DNA of 64,000 nt from positions 1-64,000 of the IMG/VR virus record IMGVR_UViG_3300046787_000604. The stretch is one strand, 5' to 3'. The stretch comes from a virus. This document shows positions 38,094 to 45,477 of this stretch, piece by piece (position 1 is the stretch's first letter; each line of letters starts with the position of its first letter). The notes beneath the pieces are model-generated. The model did no database searches. It saw only the letters and a program-made list of their open reading frames with translations, and had not been told where the DNA came from. A program made the position numbers and the translations under genes.

Positions 38094-39130
38094 ACTAATA
38101 GGTTATCGAACTGAATTGTGGCCTCTTGTTCGTCGTCAATTTTAACAACATCTATTCGTAAAATATCGTTTGTTGTTATCTGAATGTTTTGGACATCTGT
38201 CCCAAAATAATCATCATTGATATACACATCGTATGTGTTAATATTCGATGAAGTTAGGAACGATAGATTTGCCGTGTAAGCAACGATATCATTTAGTGTG
38301 TCATTCCCAATAACAAACAAATAATTCTCCAAAAATTCATTTGGATTTTTTGGATATTTCTGTCTTTTCTTATTTGGTGTTCTTGAATCCAACTCCATAA
38401 TTTGAGCAACCCTTGAAATTGCCGGTTTAACCTCAAATTCATCTTCATCAATCAAATAACCTAACATTGTAAAGTCATAACTTTGAACATAATACTTTCT
38501 TGAATCTAAACTCATTTGTGATTCATCAGAGATATTATTCATAATGATTGGAACATACTGACCCTTAATAAAGGTGTACGCTTGTCTTGAAGAAAACTTT
38601 TGTAATATAATCTTATTCAATTCGTTGAGCTCTCTCATACGATTACAAATAATCTTGACACTATAATTGATATCCACTGGAACCGGTTGAGGTATTGTGT
38701 AGATATCCATCCCCTGTTCGTTTCCGTTCCAAGTCGGAACTGATGCGTAGTAGAATTGTTTTCTATTTGGAATTGTATATTGTAATGACGGATTGGTACC
38801 AAATTTAACTTCGGGACTTCTAACTACCGTGATAAAGGGCGGGGAAGGGTTATAATCTAAATCAACGAATAATGCGGTCTCAACATATTGAGACCAGTTT
38901 TGTGTTGTGATTATAATATCCACCATTGGGACTGTCTTCCCAGCAGTAACCACCTTCAAATCTTCTTTAACAAAATCTAACATTCCTCTGTCCAAATCGG
39001 CGTGTAATACTGATTTCGGTAAATAAGTTCCGTCCTCGTTAATATATTCCAATAGTTGTTCTCTACGAGCAGACAACGTTTTCTTTGGAACTAACGGTAA
39101 TGTTGGTATAACTTTTTTTGGTAATGGCAT
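38090..39130 (-). CDS. Tail completion / sheath-stabilisation protein, gp15-like (tentative)
   Basis: 346 residues. The middle section NYSVKIICNRMRELNELNKI then ILQKFSSRQAYTFI, YVPIIMNNISDESQMS and YYVQSYDFTMLGYLID follows the pattern of T4 gp15 (YELSIFTRYEDDMFQIVEQI and the following strands). gp15 caps the tail and joins it to the neck. T4 gp15 has 272 residues; the extra C-terminal 90 residues here are a separate beta domain (VYINDDYFGTDVQNIQITTN). It lies next to the gp14-like neck gene and the sheath gene, as expected for the head-tail joining set. Homology is judged by pattern only. Confidence 0.65.
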   Translation of the reverse strand: MPLPKKVIPTLPLVPKKTLSARREQLLEYINEDGTYLPKSVLHADLDRGMLDFVKEDLKVVTAGKTVPMVDIIITTQNWSQYVETALFVDLDYNPSPPFITVVRSPEVKFGTNPSLQYTIPNRKQFYYASVPTWNGNEQGMDIYTIPQPVPVDINYSVKIICNRMRELNELNKIILQKFSSRQAYTFIKGQYVPIIMNNISDESQMSLDSRKYYVQSYDFTMLGYLIDEDEFEVKPAISRVAQIMELDSRTPNKKRQKYPKNPNEFLENYLFVIGNDTLNDIVAYTANLSFLTSSNINTYDVYINDDYFGTDVQNIQITTNDILRIDVVKIDDEQEATIQFDNLLV

Positions 39131-39131
39131 T

Positions 39132-39668
39132 TTATTTCTTAACTACAAATAATTTATTTTGTGAATTTATCATATCAACTTCAGTTGCGTGATAAACCGG
39201 TTCACCTGTTGATTTATAAACAAACGAATCGTACTTGTATGGGTTGTAAGTAACAACCATATCTGACGGTGGATTTGGAATATTATCACATGGATATTCA
39301 CAAAAATCCATTAAATCACCAATAACAAATGCGTGAACATTTTTTGATTTTTCCGTTCTAACACGGTCTTTACCACCTTTTCTAACTCTAAATTCAACAT
39401 CACCTAATTTAACATAATCAGCGTGCATAATGACTTTAGATTTATATGTAACAGAAAATGTGTGTTTGTGAAGGTTATAGTACACCATAACTCTTTTCCC
39501 GATATGATTTTCTCCGGAATTGTCATGACCACATTTATGACAGATGTAAGGGTCGTCACCACCATCAGTCAAATCCCATGACCAACCACACTTGTCACAA
39601 ATTACTTCTTTATTTGTGACAATTTCTAATATTCTTTTTAATTGAGATTCTGTTACTAAAACTTTCAT
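39132..39668 (-). CDS. Zinc-ribbon protein with N-terminal ES-x-L motif
   Basis: 178 residues. Begins MKVLVTESQLKRILEIVTNK. A zinc ribbon is clear at about 24-48: CDKCGWSW, then YICHKCGHD, giving CxxC-x17-CxxC plus a terminal His. The second half (GKRVMVYYNLHKHTFSVTYK then KVIMHADYVKLGDVEFRVRK) is a small beta domain that I cannot name. It sits between the gp15-like and gp14-like genes but is not a usual neck component. The N-terminal helix shares its motif with the next gene and the SOD fusion, and could be a capsid- or virion-targeting signal. Confidence 0.75.
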   Translation of the reverse strand: MKVLVTESQLKRILEIVTNKEVICDKCGWSWDLTDGGDDPYICHKCGHDNSGENHIGKRVMVYYNLHKHTFSVTYKSKVIMHADYVKLGDVEFRVRKGGKDRVRTEKSKNVHAFVIGDLMDFCEYPCDNIPNPPSDMVVTYNPYKYDSFVYKSTGEPVYHATEVDMINSQNKLFVVKK

Positions 39669-39670
39669 TG

Positions 39671-40063
39671 TTAATAATGTACTGATAGGGTGTTAACCGG
39701 TAAGTTTATATTATCTTGGAACCATTTTTCCATTGATTCTTGCCAATGTACTCCAAACATATTATCTAAATGTTCCGCGTATCCACCCATAACCTCTAAA
39801 ATTGGTGCGTTATTTTTGAAAGATTTTGAACTCGCCTCGTCTCCATAATATTCTTTTGTGAAATAATTAAAAACAATATCGGAATCATCTTCCCCATCCC
39901 AATCTCCTTTATAAAAAATTATAAAGTTTTCATCTTCTTCATATTCACCATTTTCATCAAAATCCATTCCGTGAGTCCAATTAAGTTCATTTGGTTTCAA
40001 ATATTCATCAAGATACTGATAAATGGCGTTATTTAATTTACTTTCTGTTATTACGTATTTCAT
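39671..40063 (-). CDS. Acidic hypothetical protein with N-terminal ES-x-L motif
   Basis: 130 residues, not recognised. It starts MKYVITESKLNNAIYQYLDE, sharing the TES-x-L-x-x-x-(I/L) motif with the zinc-ribbon protein next to it. The remainder is acidic and aromatic (NWTHGMDFDENGEYEEDENF, IIFYKGDWDGEDDSDIVFNY, VHWQESMEKWFQDN). It has no Cys and no membrane segment. Its start overlaps the gp14-like stop, so it is co-translated with neck genes and probably expressed late. Confidence 0.72.
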   Translation of the reverse strand: MKYVITESKLNNAIYQYLDEYLKPNELNWTHGMDFDENGEYEEDENFIIFYKGDWDGEDDSDIVFNYFTKEYYGDEASSKSFKNNAPILEVMGGYAEHLDNMFGVHWQESMEKWFQDNINLPVNTLSVHY

Positions 40064-40575
40064 TATATTCCTCTAAATTCGTTTTCACTTACATAAGTTG
40101 CAACAATACTTCGGTAGAATGGTTTATACCCACCATAAGTGTGTTTATTATCCGACCTAACATATCCATCGTCACTCACCACATAATACCTAACTCTATC
40201 TTCAGTTTCATAATACCCAAGATAATCTCCTTGATATATTTCAACACCTAATTCATCAAGAGTTTTTTGATATAATGAGAATTTCATATTACCCGGTTCT
40301 TGCAATTCAACTCGTGAATTACCATAATTTTTAGATGATGGCGCCATCACCTGAACCAAACCTTGTAATTCAACAGGGGCCATGAATTGGATACCATCTT
40401 CGCTCACCTCACCATAAACATCGTCTGTTTTGGTTTTATATCTGTCGATACGATAAAGGATTACTGTGAAATTCATATCACCTAATAACCACTCCTCACC
40501 CATACCGATGTCTAAAGCGTAATCCTCCGCTCCGAAGAATTTACCTAATCTTGTAATTGGAACTAATTTTTGCAT
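40063..40575 (-). CDS. Neck protein, gp14-like (tentative)
   Basis: 170 residues. MQKLVPITRLGKFFGAEDYA, then MNFTVILYRIDRYKTKTDDV, DGIQFMAPVELQGLVQV, VEIYQGDYLGYYETEDRVRY and YKPFYRSIVATYVSENEF. This follows the order of T4 gp14 (a Y-x-P-R start, GED-x-x-x-x-F, a long beta core, KEGDLIYFP, PYDPFYQLGQ), though it is shorter than T4 gp14 (256). gp14 with gp13 seals the head and binds the tail. The gp13-like gene is 3.4 kb away on the other strand. A TATTTAT box lies only 6 bases before the ATG, so the transcript would be almost leaderless. Confidence 0.55.
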   Translation of the reverse strand: MQKLVPITRLGKFFGAEDYALDIGMGEEWLLGDMNFTVILYRIDRYKTKTDDVYGEVSEDGIQFMAPVELQGLVQVMAPSSKNYGNSRVELQEPGNMKFSLYQKTLDELGVEIYQGDYLGYYETEDRVRYYVVSDDGYVRSDNKHTYGGYKPFYRSIVATYVSENEFRGI

Positions 40576-40581
40576 ATATTG

Positions 40582-40588
40582 ATAAATA
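40582..40588 (-). promoter_or_regulatory. Late-promoter-like TATTTAT box, very close to its start
   Basis: The minus strand reads GTATTTATCAATATATG: the box ends 6 bases before the ATG at 40575. Confidence 0.5.
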
Positions 40589-40630
40589 CTTCAATATCAA
40601 CTATATTTAATTCAAATATTTTTTGTATAG

Positions 40631-42382
40631 ATGGATGTAAGTCTCGAGTCAAAAGCATTGTCCCTATTGGAAACCTATGAAGGTGGTAATAATTACCTGA
40701 TTGAACTGAAACGAAAGTCTCAATTAAATAGAAAGTTTTATCCAACAAGGAGTCAATCAGAATACATTATTAACAATCACGATAAACAACCCAAAGTCGC
40801 TAAGAAATGGGTAATTCTTGATGCCTACTTCGCACAGAAACTTGCGGATGATAAACTATACACCGAAATTCCTCAAAAAGTTTGGGTTGAAAAACTATTG
40901 TCCGATAAGGAAAAAGCATTCCATATTTGGGGTAGAGTGTTTGAGACTGAGGAACTACATCACTTTTGGTTACCTAAAGCTGCAATCATCAAAGACAACA
41001 CAGTTAAAGATGTTGTGATTGATTACACCAAATATTCCAACCGACCACCACTTGACCATCAAAAAGAAGCAATCCAAAAATTAGTTGAGAATAAAAAGTT
41101 TATCCTTGCCGATGATATGGGTCTTGGTAAAACAACATCAACTATTATTGCAGCGTTAGAGACCGGTGCTAAAAAGATTTTAATTATTTGCCCGGCAACC
41201 TTAAAAATTAACTGGAAAAGAGAGATTGAAAACTATTCCGACCGACCAATTTTTATCTCAGAAGGAAAACAATTTAGTACGGAACATGATTTTGTTATTG
41301 TAAATTACGATATCATGAAGAATTTTCACGACCCAAAAAAGAAAGACGAATCATTAATATTAATGTCAAAATTTGATTTGGTTATTATTGATGAAGCTCA
41401 TTATATTAAGAATGCCCAAGCACAACGAACAAAACTCATCAACGATATTACAAAGAGTGTTGATAGATTATGGTTGTTAACCGGTACACCGATGACATCC
41501 CGTCCAATAGATTATTTTAACTTACTTAGTTTGATTGATTCACCTGTTGCCAAGAATTGGATGGCTTATGTTATTCGTTATTGTGCCGGTTTTCAATTCA
41601 AAGTCGGACCAAGAAAAATTTGGAATGTTCAAGGTGCGTCAAACCTTGAAGAATTACGAGATAGAACTGCTGGTCTTACTTTGAGGAGATTGAAAGAAAA
41701 TGTTTTAGATTTGCCGGACAAAATTATCACACCTGTTTATTTGAGATTAAAATCAAAAGTGTATGAAGAGGTGATGGGAGACTACTACAATTGGTATGAA
41801 AAAAATCCTGAGGAATCAAAATCACTTACGGTTCAGTTCACCAAGTTAACCAAAGTTCGTCAAATTATTGCTGATGAGAAAATATCACAGACTATTGAGA
41901 TTGCAGAAAATATTATTGAACAGGATAAAAAAGTAATCATCTTTTGTAATTTTACCGATTCGTTAAATAAAATTACGGAACACTTCGGAAAATCGGCGGT
42001 TAAGCTTGATGGGTCTATGTCAAAACATGAGAGACAATTTAGTGTTGACCAATTCCAAGAGAATGATAAAATAAAAGTGTTTGTCGGTAATATTAAAGCT
42101 GCCGGTGTCGGAATTACATTAACCTCTGCGGAGGCGGTAATCTTCAACGACTTATCATTTTTACCGTCTGACCACGCACAAGCTGAAGACCGAGCATACC
42201 GATACGGTCAAAAAAATAATGTATTAGTTTATTACCCAATTTTTGAGAACACTATTGAAGGAATTATTTACGACATACTTCACAATAAGAAACAAGTTAT
42301 TGCAACTGTTATGGGTGATAATCAAAATACTGCCGATGCTGCGGAAGAAATTCTAAAGAGAATTAATGAAATGCGTCGTTAA
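40631..42382 (+). CDS. SNF2-family DNA helicase/translocase
   Basis: 583 residues. Superfamily 2, SNF2 (SMARCAL1-like) motor. Motif I DDMGLGKTTSTIIAA is at about residue 160, motif II DLVIIDEAHYIKN at about 250 and motif III LLTGTPMTSRP at about 283. The C-terminal lobe has KVIIFCNFTDSLNKI and motif VI AQAEDRAYRYGQKNNV at about 510. The N-terminal 140 residues include a small HARP-like or beta region (FYPTRSQSEYIINNH). In T4-like phages UvsW and related helicases remodel forks and recombination intermediates, and this protein could replace UvsW. The start region has neither a TATTTAT box in sense nor a clear host promoter. Confidence 0.9.
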   Translation: MDVSLESKALSLLETYEGGNNYLIELKRKSQLNRKFYPTRSQSEYIINNHDKQPKVAKKWVILDAYFAQKLADDKLYTEIPQKVWVEKLLSDKEKAFHIWGRVFETEELHHFWLPKAAIIKDNTVKDVVIDYTKYSNRPPLDHQKEAIQKLVENKKFILADDMGLGKTTSTIIAALETGAKKILIICPATLKINWKREIENYSDRPIFISEGKQFSTEHDFVIVNYDIMKNFHDPKKKDESLILMSKFDLVIIDEAHYIKNAQAQRTKLINDITKSVDRLWLLTGTPMTSRPIDYFNLLSLIDSPVAKNWMAYVIRYCAGFQFKVGPRKIWNVQGASNLEELRDRTAGLTLRRLKENVLDLPDKIITPVYLRLKSKVYEEVMGDYYNWYEKNPEESKSLTVQFTKLTKVRQIIADEKISQTIEIAENIIEQDKKVIIFCNFTDSLNKITEHFGKSAVKLDGSMSKHERQFSVDQFQENDKIKVFVGNIKAAGVGITLTSAEAVIFNDLSFLPSDHAQAEDRAYRYGQKNNVLVYYPIFENTIEGIIYDILHNKKQVIATVMGDNQNTADAAEEILKRINEMRR

Positions 42383-42395
42383 ACCAATTTTTGAT

Positions 42396-42402
42396 TATTT
42401 AT
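42396..42402 (+). promoter_or_regulatory. Late-promoter-like TATTTAT box before the SOD fusion
   Basis: The plus strand reads GATTATTTATATGTAATG, 22 bases before the ATG at 42425. It shows that the box keeps the sense orientation on the plus strand too. Confidence 0.5.
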
Positions 42403-42424
42403 ATGTAATGGTTAAACCAAACAT

Positions 42425-43957
42425 ATGAAAAAAATAGAAACTAAAATTCAACAGATTGAAACAAAAATCCTTGAAAACAAAATCACAAAGGAAAAAAATC
42501 TGTTAATTACCGAAATGAAGAAAATTGGGATTGAGAAACTTCCATATTCTTACACAGCCTTGAAACAATTCATTGACCCTGAGACAATGGAATTTCACTA
42601 CAACAAACACTATAAGGGTTATGTTGATAAATTGAATGACGCACTCTCAAAGAAAAAGTACGGGGATTTAGAATTAGAACAAATCATCAAAACAATCAGC
42701 CGATTCGATAAAACAATCCGAAATAATGCCGGTGGTGCTTTTAACCACGCATTGTTTTGGAATATGTTATCACCAAAAACAACAAAACTTAAAGGGGAAT
42801 TATTAAAGAAAATTACCAAACAATATGGTAGTTTCCCAACGTTCAAAAAAGAATTTGAGAAAATTGCAAAAGAACGTTTTGGGTCCGGATGGGTATGGTT
42901 AGTCCTAACTTCAAGAAATACCTTGAAAATTATGTCCACACCAAATCAAGACAATCCTTTAATGAATGTAATTGAAGGTGGTGGATTCCCACTATTAGGT
43001 TTAGATTTATGGGAACACGCTTATTATCTTAAGTATAGAAACAAAAGAGACGAATACATCACCAACTTTTGGAAAGTAGTGAATTGGGATTTTGTTTCCA
43101 AATTATATGAAATGAAGACTGAGACAAAACTTCTTGAGTCTACTAAATTAAGAGAAATATTGAGTGAGGGAAAATCGGAAATGTGCTCATCATCCGAAAA
43201 CGAATTTTACAGAACATTATTTAACACCAACCAAGATGTTAAATGGATTTACATGAACGGAATTAATAAAATAATGAGAGAAGTATTCTCCGAGAATTTT
43301 ATTGAAAAACCGGGTAATAACCAAATGTCCGGTGTTTATGACTTAGAAGGCCCGGGTAGGTCAGTGATTAATAAATTGAATACGAACTACACATCATTCT
43401 GTATTTTACTTAACGATTTGAATAAAGTCATTAAAAAATTAACAAAGAGACAACCTATTAACTTTAGAGATAAGAATACGGAAGAACAAAAGAAAGAAGC
43501 GTCAAGATTTATATCGGCAATTGAGTATTATAAATTCCAAATCTTCAATAAAGAGAGTGCAACATTCCAAAACTTATTGAGAGTTTTAATTGAAAAGAAT
43601 GCCGCAGGTTCAAAACGAGAAGAAATCACGGCAGCAATATTAAGAAGATATCTTGGTAGAGATTATAAAGTTGATATTGTTGGAGAACTCGGGAGTAAGA
43701 AAGATGCAATCAGTGGTGTTGATTTAGAAATAACTAAAGATGGGATTACAAAAACTGCACAGGTTAAACCTTTCAGAAATAAAGTAATCACCGATGATGG
43801 GATATTACTTGAAGGTACTGCTAGCGTAAAAATTTATAAAACAGACTTGATGGTTTTCCAAAAAGGTAAAAATGTTTTAGTTTTTGATAAAAAACCGATA
43901 ATAGTTAATGGTAATTTTCTTTTCCCATTAGACTCATTATTATATGATATACAATAA
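42425..43957 (+). CDS. Mn/Fe superoxide dismutase fused to a PD-(D/E)XK-like nuclease domain
   Basis: 510 residues. Residues about 36-230 are a complete Mn/Fe SOD: metal ligands His58 (MEFHYNKHYKGYV), His108 (AFNHALFW), Asp194 and His198 (GLDLWEHAYY), with Gln175 in STPNQDNPL typical of Mn enzymes. Residues 235-250 (KLLESTKLREILSEGKSE) form a linker with the ES-x-L motif of neighbouring genes. Residues 380-470 look like a PD-(D/E)XK nuclease fold: GSKREEITAAILRRYL, KKDAISGVDLEI, then TAQVKPF (Asp and Gln-x-Lys). It would convert superoxide to peroxide and oxygen; the nuclease role is inferred. It lies between a helicase and a neck gene and has a late-type box. An SOD fused this way is unusual in a phage. 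Confidence 0.88.
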   Translation: MKKIETKIQQIETKILENKITKEKNLLITEMKKIGIEKLPYSYTALKQFIDPETMEFHYNKHYKGYVDKLNDALSKKKYGDLELEQIIKTISRFDKTIRNNAGGAFNHALFWNMLSPKTTKLKGELLKKITKQYGSFPTFKKEFEKIAKERFGSGWVWLVLTSRNTLKIMSTPNQDNPLMNVIEGGGFPLLGLDLWEHAYYLKYRNKRDEYITNFWKVVNWDFVSKLYEMKTETKLLESTKLREILSEGKSEMCSSSENEFYRTLFNTNQDVKWIYMNGINKIMREVFSENFIEKPGNNQMSGVYDLEGPGRSVINKLNTNYTSFCILLNDLNKVIKKLTKRQPINFRDKNTEEQKKEASRFISAIEYYKFQIFNKESATFQNLLRVLIEKNAAGSKREEITAAILRRYLGRDYKVDIVGELGSKKDAISGVDLEITKDGITKTAQVKPFRNKVITDDGILLEGTASVKIYKTDLMVFQKGKNVLVFDKKPIIVNGNFLFPLDSLLYDIQ

Positions 43958-43969
43958 CATTTAACAATA

Positions 43970-43976
43970 TATTTAT
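43970..43976 (+). promoter_or_regulatory. Late-promoter-like TATTTAT box before gp13-like gene
   Basis: The plus strand reads AATATATTTATAGTTATGGC: the box ends 4 bases before the ATG at 43981, so a transcript would be near-leaderless. Confidence 0.55.
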
Positions 43977-43980
43977 AGTT

Positions 43981-45105
43981 ATGGCAGTTATACCGGAACC
44001 AGAAAGAAGTAAAATATATACGAGAGTCAAACATCAATTAGGAGCACCACTTAGAAGTGTTGAACTTGAAGATGAAATGATGGACTCGTTAATGGAATTA
44101 TCTATTGGAGATTACGAAGAATACATTCTTCAGTGGTTAATAGATAGTCAATGGGTTAATTTAGTTAACCTAAACATGAATGAAAAATCTGTGGCCAAAG
44201 CGTTGGTTACTAGAACGATGGACTTTGAACAACAATTTAGTTATTCATATTCAAAAATTGTTGGTTTACAAACCGAAGGTCCTTGGGTGTTGAAGAAAGA
44301 TTATTTTGTTTTAAGTGCTAACACTCAAACTTACGAAATCCCTGCAGGTCGTGAGGTTAATGAACTATTATGGTTTAGTGACCAAGCGTGGTCAGCATTT
44401 GGATTAGGTGGTATGGCCGGAGGATTCGGTGGTGTTGGATTAGGTGCTAATGAGGCGGGATTTGCACAAATGGGTTATCAAGGTTCATACTTCATGATGT
44501 CAGGTTTTGATTACTTGATTAGAATGCAAGAGGCCAATATTCTTAACAGAATTTTAGGTGGTTCATTAACTTATAGAATTACCGGTTTACCTGATGGTAA
44601 GAAAAACATTCACTTATACAACACACCGGGTGGTAAATTCAACTGGTCTAATTATAATGCTTATGTTGGTAAAGCGGTGTGGTATTGGTATTATGATGTG
44701 ACACCTGATAATAGAGCGGATTGTTTGAAAAATAACCCGGATATTATCAAATTACCAACAGATGTACCATTGGAAGAATTGACTTGGGAAGAATTAAATG
44801 TACCGGGACAACAATGGGTTAGAAGATGGTTTACAGCGTATTGTAAAGAAACTTTAGCGAGAGTTAGAGGAAAATATAGTGGTAACCTTAAAACACCTGA
44901 CAGTGAATTAACCATGGACTATCAATCTTTGGCAACTGAAGCAAAAGATGAAAAATCAAAATTAATTGAAGAATTGACAGGGGCTGAAGGATGGTTAACA
45001 AGAATGAGACCCGAGAAAGTAATGGAACGTGAAGCATTAATTGCGGAAAACTTAAACAAACAAATGAAATTTAGAGCAATGCCTCGTCAAATTTACGTAA
45101 TATAA
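43981..45105 (+). CDS. Neck protein, T4 gp13-like
   Basis: 374 residues (T4 gp13 has 309). The start VKHQLGAPLRSVELEDEMMD followed by a helix is the gp13-type N-terminus (xLGxPxxxxELxDxxxxxxI). The C-terminal QQWVRRWFTAYCKETLARVR, GKYSGNLKTPDSELTMDYQS and KDEKSKLIEELTGA match the helical C-terminal region of gp13. The middle has a Gly-rich insertion (GLGGMAGGFGGVGLGANEAG). gp13 with gp14 completes the head after packaging. The gene is plus strand, unlike the other neck genes here, with its own TATTTAT box, and is followed 4 bases later by a small beta-rich gene. Confidence 0.75.
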   Translation: MAVIPEPERSKIYTRVKHQLGAPLRSVELEDEMMDSLMELSIGDYEEYILQWLIDSQWVNLVNLNMNEKSVAKALVTRTMDFEQQFSYSYSKIVGLQTEGPWVLKKDYFVLSANTQTYEIPAGREVNELLWFSDQAWSAFGLGGMAGGFGGVGLGANEAGFAQMGYQGSYFMMSGFDYLIRMQEANILNRILGGSLTYRITGLPDGKKNIHLYNTPGGKFNWSNYNAYVGKAVWYWYYDVTPDNRADCLKNNPDIIKLPTDVPLEELTWEELNVPGQQWVRRWFTAYCKETLARVRGKYSGNLKTPDSELTMDYQSLATEAKDEKSKLIEELTGAEGWLTRMRPEKVMEREALIAENLNKQMKFRAMPRQIYVI

Positions 45106-45109
45106 GAAT

Positions 45110-45445
45110 ATGGCAATAGTAAAAACAATACCATCAAGAAAAATTATAAATGGAATATCAATCAACACATCTGAAATTTCAGTCGTGTCGGAAACAAATT
45201 ATAAAACTAACGGAGAAAGTTGTATCATCGTCAGAGGTGTTACTCAATCAACGGTAATTTTAGATTCTACAACAACAGACCACGTAGTTATTAAATCAAT
45301 GACCAGTATTACAATTAGACCTGATGTTGGTAAAATTGATGAAGATTATGATGAAATAGTTGCCGACCAATACGCCTGTATTGAATTTAGATTTGTGTCC
45401 GGAAATTGGTACATTCTTTCATCCGATGGATTGAAACAATCATAA
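45110..45445 (+). CDS. Small beta-rich hypothetical protein after gp13
   Basis: 111 residues, not recognised. Beta-strand-rich with alternating hydrophobics (ISINTSEISVVSETNYKTN; STVILDSTTTDHVVIKSMTS) and an end, CIEFRFVSGNWYILSSDGLK, like the closing strand of small virion-surface or fibre-tip domains. Its ATG is 4 bases after the gp13-like stop, so it shares that late transcript, and a bidirectional terminator follows. It may be a head or neck decoration protein (inference from context). Confidence 0.72.
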   Translation: MAIVKTIPSRKIINGISINTSEISVVSETNYKTNGESCIIVRGVTQSTVILDSTTTDHVVIKSMTSITIRPDVGKIDEDYDEIVADQYACIEFRFVSGNWYILSSDGLKQS

Positions 45446-45450
45446 AAAAC

Positions 45451-45477
45451 AAAAGTGGTCTTATGACCACTTTTTTT
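45451..45477. terminator. Bidirectional terminator between convergent units
   Basis: Stem AAAAGTGGTC / GACCACTTTT with loop TTAT is flanked by A-rich and T-rich tracts (AAAAAAC on one side, TTTTTTTATA on the other), so it can terminate the plus-strand gp13 unit and the minus-strand polymerase gene. The minus-strand stop codon (45476-45478) overlaps the tail. Confidence 0.88.

Noticed and set aside
40563-40748. 61-codon minus-strand frame overlapping the helicase start
   Set aside because: Shadow of the helicase N-terminus; the gp14-like gene already ends its upstream side at 40575.
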